A stretch of 16,082 bases of DNA from Stramonita haemastoma. Lineage: Eukaryota; Mollusca; Gastropoda; Neogastropoda; Muricidae. This document shows, in pieces, positions 8,859 to 16,082 of this stretch. Below the pieces are notes generated by a model that was not told where the DNA came from, did not search any database, and worked only from the letters and a program-made list of their open reading frames with translations. Each line of letters begins with the position of its first letter. Position 1 is the first letter of the stretch. The DNA lies in the NCBI GenBank assembly GCA_030674155.1, contig JASPKP010005298.1, positions 1 through 16,082 of the forward strand, written 5' to 3'. Position numbers and translations under genes: made by a program.

Positions 8859-8894
8859 AGAGAGAGAAGAGAGAGAGAGAAGAGAGAGAGAGAG
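8805..8894 (+). repeat. (GA)n microsatellite with AGAAGAG interruptions
   Basis: About 90 bases of GA with regular phase-breaking AGAAG steps. No GACA tract is attached, unlike most other GA arrays in the window. Confidence 0.95.
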
Positions 8895-9228
8895 TCAATC
8901 AATTTCAGTTCCAAAACGGGAACAGGGAGACAAATTAAGTTTTTGTTTTTTAATTTCTCGAAGACAACTTAAAAAAAAAAAAAATTGACTAAGATATTTT
9001 CCTTCCCTCTTTTCTGTATCTATCGTTCTTCTTCTGTTTCGTTTTGTTTTTTTTACCCCCTCTTTCCGTTCCCATTGTTTAGGGTTTTTTTCTTTTTAAC
9101 TTTCTCTGTCTTCCGTTTTGATCTATTTCTGTCTTACTCTTATACTCTCTTTTGTTTATTTTGTTCTTGCTAGCTTACATTCCATCCGCCACCCCCCACC
9201 CCCCCCCACCCCACCCCTTGCATTGCAG
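8895..9228. other. T-rich spacer with C-rich end, no gene
   Basis: T-rich sequence with a short A run at about 8970-8983 and a C-rich tract CCACCCCCCACC (about 9188-9217). No recognisable element. The open frames here are T-rich (Phe/Leu/Ser) and read directly into the following GA array. Confidence 0.55.
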
Positions 9229-9502
<274 letters not shown>

Positions 9503-9508
9503 ATTTGA

Positions 9509-10214
<706 letters not shown>

Positions 10215-10737
10215 ACAGTAGTCAATCTATTTCTTCCCCCCCCTCCCCCCCCCCAACCCCCACCCCCCCACCCTCCAAAAAAAAAAGGGCAACTTGGGAG
10301 ACCAAATCAAGTTTCCAATTTCTCGAGAGCAGGTTTCTTGGTTTAAGTCCAATGCTTTCCTTTCCTTTCCTATTGTCTGCATCAGTGTCTAGTTTTCTTT
10401 CTTTTGTTTCATTCTCTTCAGAATCTTTTGTGTTTTTTTTTTTTTTTTTTGCAGGGGTTAGGGGACGGGGGGTGGTGGTGGTGGTGGTGGTGGAAGTGGT
10501 GTTGGTGGGGTGGTGGTGGGGCTGGGAGGGTTAGGTCACTTTATATATATATAAATAAAAAAAAAAGAAAGTTTTTGTTTTCTCTTCTGTTACGTTTTGT
10601 TTTTGTATGCCTCTTTCCACGTAGATTGGTTTTCTTTTTTTTTTTTTGGTGTGTGTTTTTTTTTTTTTTGGGGGGGGGGGGGGCTTTGCTTTTCTTACTG
10701 TGTGGTTCGTTGATTACTTTTGTTCTCGGTTAGATTC
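10215..10737. other. C-, T- and G-rich low complexity, no gene
   Basis: A C-rich tract (10236-10275), then T-rich sequence, a T run followed by G-rich (GGT)n at about 10471-10530, a TATATATA block near 10543, T runs (about 10638-10669) and a G run (10670-10683). Frames rich in Phe or Trp/Gly are compositional. Confidence 0.7.
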
Positions 10738-10759
10738 GTGTGTGTGTGTGTGTGTGTGT

Positions 10760-10800
<41 letters not shown>

Positions 10801-10828
10801 GTCTGTGTCTGTGTGTGTCTGTGTTTTT
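10738..10828 (+). repeat. (GT)n microsatellite
   Basis: GT with one GTACGT interruption near 10760, ending in TCTGTG variants after 10800. Confidence 0.95.
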
Positions 10829-10974
10829 TAGGGGGTGTGCGAGGGCATATTTTTTTTTATTTTGTTCTTTTATATCGAGGATACTGGGAAAAGTACTCAT
10901 GTGCTTTTTTTTTCATCCAGTCCCCGTATGTATGCAGTTTTGTAAATATTGTCATCTGTTTCCACCGGCACACA

Positions 10975-11193
10975 ATGGCCTTCTCTTACGAAAAGCGGAA
11001 CAGGATTTAACGTGTGCGCAAGATGTTCTGTGTGCGTTCGCACACGGAACCTTGCTCGGTTTACAGTCTCATGCTTGATTTCCTCTTGTAAATCATTCCA
11101 AAGGCAAGTGGCAGAAGGAAAAAAAGAGGATGTATACAATTCCGTTCTGCAACGTGGAATCTGCCTTTCGAAAGGATTTCGACGATGATAATG
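10975..11193 (-). pseudogene. LINE ORF2 C-terminus, downstream of the minisatellite
   Basis: The minus-strand frame gives YHRRNPFERQIPRCRTELY, then SSFFPSATCLWNDLQEEI, the widespread 'R-RTE-Y--SFFPS---LWN-LP' terminal motif of LINE ORF2 proteins, then HETVNRARFRVRTHTEHLAH and on to a stop. This frame is not the one in which the LPHLVSSLNR units continue from LYLTD, so an odd-length indel lies at or within the repeat. The last ~60 coding bases lie inside the segment shared with the SINE at 9509-9851. Confidence 0.85.
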
Positions 11194-11463
11194 GATTTGA
11201 TGAAGAAACAAGATGTGGAAGACGATAAAATGAAGAAACAAGATGTGGAAGACGATATAATGAAGAAACAAGATGTGGAAGACGATATAATGAAGAAACA
11301 AGATGTGGAAGACGATTTAATGAAAAAACAAGATGTGGAAGACGATTTAATGAAGAAACAAGATGTGGAAGACGATTTACTGAAGAAACAAGATGTGGAA
11401 GACGATTTACTGAAGAAACAAGATGTGGAAGACGATTTAATGAAAAAACAAGATGTGGAAGAC
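11194..11463 (+). repeat. 30-bp minisatellite, nine copies, inside LINE coding sequence
   Basis: Nine consecutive 30-bp units (starts 11194, 11224, 11254, 11284, 11314, 11344, 11374, 11404, 11434), consensus GATTTAATGAAGAAACAAGA + TGTGGAAGAC. Differences between units are confined to the first six or seven bases (GATTTG, GATAAA, GATATA, GATTTA, GATTTAC) and one G/A in the A-rich part. The period is divisible by three and at least three frames stay open. On the minus strand one frame reads LPHLVSSLNR repeatedly, which continues the preceding LINE segment LYLTD. Confidence 0.97.
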
Positions 11464-11920
11464 GATCTGTCAAATACAAAGAAGCCATGTCAGGAACAAG
11501 TTAATAATACAGAATTATCTTATGGCGACGACGTCTTTCTTTCAAGGATATTAACCCAGACTCAGTATAAAGTTTCTCGTGGCTTGTCCCTCTCACAGTA
11601 CCAACAATAGTTCTGAGAGCATCAAGATGTAGATTTTCTAAGTCATTTGCTAATTTCTGACTACGGTTGTCCCTAAAATAACAACATCTGAAAAGTCAAA
11701 ATGAGGCATAATAAATGATTTATACCTAACTTCTAATGATCTACGACTAAGCCGATATTTAAAGGAACGAAGACAAGCGATAAGAATACGACATTTCGAA
11801 ATAACAGATTTTATAATTATGTAAGTCCCATTTACAGTTGTTTTGAATAATAACCCCTAGGTGCTTATGATAGTCTGTTTGGCTTTGCACTGACCTATTG
11901 ACCTCTACAGCTAGTGACTA
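11464..11920 (-). pseudogene. LINE ORF2 C-terminal region, upstream of the minisatellite
   Basis: Minus-strand frames give YHKHLGVIIQNNCKWDLH (the common HKHLGV motif after LINE RT), then a frameshifted RSFKYRLSRRSLEVRYKSF with MPHFDFSDVV, then, in another frame, LANDLENLHLDALRTIVG, TVRGTSHEKLY and GLISLKERRRRHKIILYY, a stop, and MASLYLTD. This series is typical of the region after the RT in several animal LINE families. At least two frameshifts and one stop make it non-coding. Confidence 0.8.
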
Positions 11921-11974
11921 CTTACCTATTGATCTCTACAGCTATATGACTACTTACATATTAATCTCTCTATT
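11893..11974 (+). repeat. Short tandem repeat of ~32 bp, about 2.6 copies
   Basis: TGACCTATTGACCTCTACAG, TTACCTATTGATCTCTACAG and TTACATATTAATCTCT recur at about 32-bp spacing, each later unit preceded by GTGACTAC or ATGACTAC. It lies at the 5' truncation point of the LINE fragment. Confidence 0.8.
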
Positions 11975-11993
11975 AGTGTATGCATATATCCAC

Positions 11994-12185
11994 TCTGTCT
12001 GTCTGTCTGTCTCTCTCTCTCTGTCCGTCTCTGTTTGTCTGTTTGTCTGTCTGTCTGTCTGTCTCTCTTTCTCTCTCTGTCCCCCTCTCTCTTTCCCTCC
12101 CTCCACCTCTCTCTCTCCCTTCCTCTCTCTATCTCTCTCTCTTTCTCACTCCCCCCCCTCCCCCCCACCTCTCTTTCTCTCTCTG
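11994..12185 (-). repeat. (GA)n-(GACA)n compound microsatellite (minus-strand sense)
   Basis: Plus strand (TGTC)n with (TC)n interruptions passes into CT-rich sequence with C runs at about 12150-12167. Read on the minus strand it is GA-rich followed by (GACA)n, the same order as elsewhere. Confidence 0.92.
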
Positions 12186-12239
12186 ATTTCGTTTGAAACC
12201 GTTTACAGTTTTGTTTATATGATGAAAAATGAAGTTTTA

Positions 12240-12506
12240 AAGATATATATCTTCATTTAATACACGCTTCAATCAAGTGACTTTATAATTCAACAATTTC
12301 TTCCTTCTATTAATGAAATGGAATTTGTTTCTGGATAGAAAATGTCTCTGTTCTCCATTTCATACATTAATACACTGAATTAAAATCTTATTCATTATAT
12401 CGGAGTGCATTGAGCATTCTAACAAGAAATGAGCTTCATTTTGTAATTTTCTTTTACAAAAAGGAAAAAGTTTTTCTTGATTCTTGATTATTGAAAATAT
12501 ATCTTC

Positions 12507-12510
<4 letters not shown>
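12240..12510 (-). mobile_element. LINE C-terminal fragment
   Basis: The minus-strand frame (12360-12510) reads FEDIFSIIKNQEKLFPFCKR, then NEAHFLLECSMHSDIMNKIL, and stops. C-x(8-9)-H-x(4)-C with preceding FPFC and following M-x-H-S-D-I-M is the pattern of the C-terminal zinc knuckle of several LINE families (usually C-x2-C-x7-8-H-x4-C, with the first Cys here changed to Phe). The fragment is bounded on the 5' side by a (GA)n array at 12511 and fades on the 3' side near 12240. The family differs from the other LINEs in the window. It could be a chance match, but spacing and hydrophobic context argue otherwise. Confidence 0.5.
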
Positions 12511-12582
<72 letters not shown>

Positions 12583-12870
12583 AGAGAAACAGAGACAGAG
12601 ACAGAGAGAGACAGAGACAGAGAAAGAGACAGACACAGAGACACAGAGACAGACAGACAGACAGAGACATAGACAGAGAGACAGAGAGAGATACAGAGAG
12701 AGAGAGAGACAGACAAGAAAGAAACAGAGAGACAGACAGAGAGACAGATATAGAGACAGACAAACAAACAGACAGATAGACAGACAGACACACAGACCAC
12801 ACAGACCGACAGTCAGACCGACAGTCAGCCAGCTAGTCAGCCCCGCCAGACAAAACACACACACAGAACA
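12511..12870 (+). repeat. (GA)n-(GACA)n-(CA)-rich compound microsatellite
   Basis: (GA)n to about 12585, then mixed GAGACA and GACACAGA units, (GACA)n near 12650 and 12770-12790, then CACACAGACC, ACAGTCAG variants and a short (CA)n at 12856-12864. It abuts the LINE C-terminal fragment. Confidence 0.92.
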
Positions 12871-13164
12871 AGGAAAGCAAATCTGATCAATCATTCGTTT
12901 TTTTGTCTTCAATTCTTGCAGCAGCTGGCGACAAACCCCCCACCCCTCCCCCTGTTCTCCCCTTCAAACCGCCCCCCCCCCCCCATCTCGCTTACCTCCC
13001 TCCTCCTCCTTTTCTCCTATTTTTTTTCCAAAGCAGTTGTTCCCTTCTTATATATGTCACATGGGGAAAGGGGGGGGTGCTTAGTGGGTTAGAGTGGACA
13101 TTGTAAGTGTGTTGTACAAAAAAAGGCCACAAAGTTTTTTTTTGGGGTATTAAAAAATATCTGC
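12871..13164. other. C-rich then G-rich low complexity, no gene called
   Basis: C-rich to about 13020 (runs at 12971-12984), then unique sequence. GGGGGGGTGCTTAGTGGGTT (13070-13089) faintly resembles a tRNA-like SINE head, which would fit the SINE copy at 13520, but no B box is visible. No coding evidence. Confidence 0.5.
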
Positions 13165-13481
13165 AAGGGGAGAGGAGGAAAAGAGAAGGAGAGGAGAGGG
13201 GGGAGAAGGGGAAGAGGGAAAAGAGAGAGAGAGAGAAGGGGGGGGGGGGCGAGAGGAGAAAGGGGAGAGAGGAGGAGAGAGAGAGAGAGAGAGAGAGAAA
13301 AAAGAGAGAAGAGAGAGAGGAGAAGAGAGAGAGAGAAGGGAGAGGGGGGAAGAGAGGGGAGAGGGGAGAGAGAGATTGGGGGGGGAGGGGAGAGAGAGAA
13401 AGGGGGGGAGGGGAGAGAGAGAAGAGGGGGAAAAAGAGAGAGAGAGAGAAAGGGGGAAAGGGGGGAGAGGGGAGGGGGGAG

Positions 13482-13520
<39 letters not shown>
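13165..13520 (+). repeat. Purine-only tract, GA/GGGA/GGGGA
   Basis: About 350 bases of almost pure A and G with frequent G runs, unlike the clean (GA)n arrays elsewhere. G runs and irregular phasing may be real or may reflect poor base calling. A homopurine tract of this length can form triplex (H-DNA). Confidence 0.9.
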
Positions 13521-13521
<1 letters not shown>

Positions 13522-13805
13522 TCTGACTCCAAATCCCCCCCGAAGTCTTTCCGGGGGTGAGAAATAACCGAGGGGCCCCCCTGTCGAACACGCAGAAAAA
13601 TTTTTTCCCCACGTTGGTCCTGTTCCCCTTTTCTTTTAAAAATAGGCCCCTCGTGTGCCGAAAGGGGAAAAATGAATTTACAAACTGCATACTGGAGTAA
13701 AAAAAAAGGGGTGATTACCCGAAAAAACCCTTTTCCTCGATTTAAAAGCCCGAATAAATAAAAAAATAAATAAATAAAAAAAATAAATAAATAAATAAAT
13801 AAAAA
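13520..13805 (+). mobile_element. SINE, degraded plus-strand copy of the 9.5-kb family
   Basis: Starting at GTCTGACTCC (13521) it follows the sense strand of the SINE at 9509-9851 in order: GACTCC, AAGTC, GTGAGA, ATAACCGAGG, AACACGCAGAA, CCTGTTCC, TAGGCC, TCGTGTGCCG, ATTTACAAACT, GCATAC and TCCTCGAT, then an (AATA)n tail at 13755-13805. Differences from the other copies are mostly replacement of a base by its neighbour, giving A, C and G runs. The tRNA-like head is missing: the copy begins directly at the purine tract. Confidence 0.75.
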
Positions 13806-13987
13806 GTAATTGCCAGGTTCCAAACCACTATCGAGAGCTTTTTTTAAGAAATAGATTCTTATCCCCTTTTTGGGGTTTTACACAGTCAATGAAAGGGGGG
13901 TAAAGCAAAAATCCCCCTTTTTTCCCCCCTTTTCCCCCCCCCCCCCCTCCCACCCCCTCTCCCCTCCCTTTTTTTACACTTTGACCA

Positions 13988-14029
<42 letters not shown>
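13806..14029. other. Homopolymer-rich spacer, no gene
   Basis: Short unique stretch to about 13870, then alternating T and C runs including a 36-base T run (13992-14027). No feature can be supported. Confidence 0.6.
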
Positions 14030-14030
<1 letters not shown>

Positions 14031-14600
14031 GTGTCCCCCCATTTTCCCCCCTTTTTACCATCCCTACCAAACCCCAGTTTTCCCTCCCTTTAAAAAACCC
14101 CCCCCCTTTAAATTTACCTGTCATTTTTTTTTTTCCCTTTAAAACTACCCCCCCAAACCCAAACCCTTTATTATACAATTCTCTTGCCCAATGTTTTTCC
14201 CCCTTTCACACCCCTCTATTTCCCCGTCTTTTTAAAAAAACTTATACAAACCCCCCTTTTCCCTTCCAAACTTCCCCCCTAATACAACCTCTACCCTTTC
14301 CCCCAATCTTCCATCTTATACACACTCCTACCATGCCCAAAATTTTTCCCCCCTTTATACACACCTTTAAACCTGCCCCGTTTTTTTTCCCTTTAAAACA
14401 CCCCCTTTTCTTTAAAACCCATTTTTTCCCCCTTTTTCACACCCCTTTTCTTTACCCAGTTTTTTTTTTTTCCCCTTTAACCCCCCCCTTACTTTACCCC
14501 GTTTTTCCCCCCCCCCCCCCCCTTATAAAAAACCCCTTTTTTACCCAAAGTTTTTTTTTTTTTTTTTTTTAACAAAAACCTTATTTTTTTTTTTTCCCCG

Positions 14601-14657
<57 letters not shown>

Positions 14658-15880
14658 CCCTTTAAACACCCCTTTCTTTACCCCTTTTTCCCCCCTTATA
14701 CACCCCCTTTTTTACCCATTTTTTTTTCCCCTTTTACACACCCCCACTTTACCCCCGTTTTTTCCCCCCCCCTTTTAAAACCCCCCTTTCCCCCCTTTTC
14801 CCATTTTTTTCCCCCCTTATACACAAACCCCTTTCTTTTCCCAGTTTTTTTCCCCCCTTAAAACCCACCCCTTACTTTTTAAAACCCCTTTTTTTTTTCC
14901 CCCCCTTATACACAAAAACCCTTTTTTACCAGTTTTTCCCCCCCCTTTTAAAACCCCCTTTCTTTACCCCGTTTTTCTCCCTTTTTCACACCCTTTATTT
15001 ACCCCCTTTTTTCCCTTTTAAAACCCCCCCTTCTTTTCCCAGTTTTTCCCCAATTTAAAACACCCTTAAATTTAAACCCCGTTTTTTTCTCCCTTTTACA
15101 CTACCCCCAACCCTGGGCCCCGTCTTCCCCCACCCTTTTAAAAAACATCCCCTGCTTGCCCAAGTTTTTTCCCCGATACATAAATCCTACTTTCCCAGTC
15201 TTTATCTCTTATACAAACCCCCCTCCATTCTCAAACTTCCTCCCTTATACAAAACCCCCCACCATGCCCAAATTTTCTCCCTTATACAAACCCCCCCCAA
15301 ACCCCAAAATTTTCCCCCCCTTTTCAACCCCAAACCCATTTTCCCCCAAATTTTCCTCCCCCTTTTTCGCACCCCCACCCTTTACCCCCGTTTTTCCTTT
15401 TTCCCCCTTAAAACACCCCCCCTTTTTCCCCCGTTTTTCTCCCTTTTTAAACCCCCCCTACTTTACCCCGTTTTTTTTTCCCTTTAAACCCCCTTTTCTT
15501 TACCCCGTTTTTCTCCCTTAAACAAACCCCCCCCTTTACCCCCAAAATTTTTCCCCCCTTTTTAAAAACCCCTACTTTACCCCCCAAAATTTTCCCCCTT
15601 ATAAAACCCCCCCCTTTCTTTTACCCATTTTTCCCCCCTTATACACACCCCTACTTTAACCCCGTTTTTCCCCCTTTTTTCCCTTTTTCCCCCCCCCCCC
15701 AAAAATTTTTTTTCCCCCCCCCCCCACACACCCCTACCTCCTTTTTTTTCCCCTTTTTAAACACCCCCCACTTTCCCGTTTTTCCCCCTTATAAACCCCC
15801 CCCCCCCTTTTCCTACCCACCCTCCCCGTCCCTTTCCCCTTTTATGGGGGTACAAATCTGCCCCCAAAATTTTCCCCCTT
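14030..15880 (+). repeat. Degenerate ~37-bp pyrimidine-rich satellite
   Basis: About 1.85 kb of imperfect units. The clearest are at 15210-15310, where TTATACAAACCCCCC-type starts recur at 36-37 bases with CCATGCCCAAATTTT between; a similar unit is at 14325-14365. The idealised unit is roughly TTATACACA, C-rich, TAC(C/T)-rich, CCCAG/CCCCG, TTTTTCCCCC. Copies number roughly 45-50 if the array is continuous. It is interrupted by T runs at 14550-14570 and 14603-14657. Proline/phenylalanine frames are artefacts. Homopolymer lengths here are probably unreliable. Confidence 0.75.
14603..14657 (+). repeat. T55 homopolymer
   Basis: An unbroken run of 55 T inside the satellite. Length is not trustworthy. 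It could be a poly(A) tail of a minus-strand element or an assembly artefact. Confidence 0.6.
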
Positions 15881-15884
15881 ATAA

Positions 15885-16082
15885 AACACCGTAAGGTAAA
15901 TGTAAAAGGGGGAAAGGTGTCTCATAACCTTTGGGCGGGGGGGAGCAAGGCGTCAGAGACCTCACCCTTTTCTAGGGGCAAAAAAGTTGACGGCTCGTCC
16001 ATCTCCCCCCCCCTCCTGTTTTTTTTCCCCGACCCCAAAGGGAGGTACGGATAAAACGTTTTTTGAGGGGGAAAATGGACAC
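15885..16082 (-). mobile_element. SINE, degraded minus-strand copy of the 3.66-kb family (runs off the window)
   Basis: Read on the minus strand this matches the body of the chimeric SINE at 3661-3990. On the plus strand the shared order is CACC-TAAGGTAAA, GGGGGAAAGGT, TCATAACC, AAGGCGTCAGAGACCTCA, TAGGGGCAA, CCATCTCC, CTGTTTT, GGGAGGTAC and TGAGGGG, all of which have counterparts in the reverse complement of 3780-3985. The best segment is GGC(A/G)TCAGAGACCTCA (15949-15964). The 5S-like head would lie beyond 16082. Mismatches again tend to be copies of neighbouring bases. Confidence 0.7.

Larger units (their letters stand above)
10861..11920 (-). mobile_element. LINE 3' fragment containing an internal minisatellite
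   Basis: The minus strand carries the C-terminal part of a LINE ORF2 in three blocks with the minisatellite inside it, followed by a 3' untranslated end. That end (10861-11072) closely matches the SINE at 9509-9851, with shared segments TATATCGAGGAT, CAGTCCCCGTATGTATG, CCACCGGCACAC and GAAAAGCGGAACAGGATTTA. No endonuclease or RT is present, so the element is 5' truncated near 11920. Its order of motifs differs from the 5.6-8.4 kb LINE, so it is a different family. No target-site duplication was found. Confidence 0.8.

Noticed and set aside
11185..11610. Plus-strand open frame with repeated MKKQDVEDDL units, a possible repeat protein
   Set aside because: The same DNA is LINE coding sequence on the minus strand and the flanks continue that LINE. 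The plus-strand frame is a by-product of a 30-bp period. No promoter or domain supports it.
13060..13110. tRNA-like head for the SINE copy at 13520
   Set aside because: Only a faint A-box resemblance, no B box, and over 350 bases of purine repeat lie between it and the SINE body.
12992..13823. Long minus-strand frames (232 and 244 codons), Ser/Leu/Pro-rich
   Set aside because: They read through the purine tract (CT-rich on minus) and through the degraded SINE; no conserved residues are seen.

Overview
The window looks like intergenic or intronic DNA from an animal genome, most likely a mollusc and probably a gastropod. The main reason is a pair of tRNA-headed SINEs (about 880-1590) with a tail I associate with molluscan genomes (GTAAAAGAACCCACGG, then ATTTCACACAGAGAAAT). 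That attribution is from memory. I found no host protein gene, intact tRNA or rRNA gene, CRISPR array or bacterial-type operon. Nearly every long open frame is a frame through a simple repeat, since (GA)n, (GACA)n, (GT)n and (CT)n lack stop codons. The only real protein signals are decayed LINE retrotransposons.

Layout: 1-880 is low-complexity DNA with a (TGTC)n/(CT)n array. 880-1590 holds two tandem SINEs. 1689-1948 is a (GA)n-(GACA)n-(CA)n array. 2144-3051 is a TTTC array followed by long (GT)n arrays. 3053-3620 is a minus-strand LINE 3' end. 3661-3990 is a chimeric SINE with a tRNA-like head joined to a 5S rRNA-like internal promoter. 4032-5097 is about 1 kb of compound microsatellite. 5640-8440 is the largest element, a nearly full-length but broken CR1/L2-like LINE ORF2 on the minus strand, with endonuclease, reverse transcriptase and C-terminal blocks. 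9509-9851 is a minus-strand SINE lying between two (GA)n/(GACA)n arrays. 10861-11920 is a second LINE 3' end on the minus strand whose coding sequence contains nine copies of a 30-bp minisatellite. 12240-12510 is a further LINE C-terminal fragment. 13520-13805 is another copy of the 9.5-kb SINE family, on the plus strand. 14030-15880 is a degenerate ~37-bp pyrimidine-rich satellite. 15885 to the window end is a second, minus-strand copy of the 3.66-kb SINE family.

No genes work together here. The relations are between mobile elements: the 9.5-kb SINE and the 10.9-kb LINE share their 3' ends (a likely SINE/LINE partnership), and the SINE core motif overlaps LINE coding sequence. Several retroelement ends abut microsatellites, and most compound arrays run (GA)n, (GACA)n, (CA)n with one polarity. 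From about 12.9 kb onward the sequence shows homopolymer smearing, including inside two recognisable SINE copies, so base-level accuracy there is doubtful.
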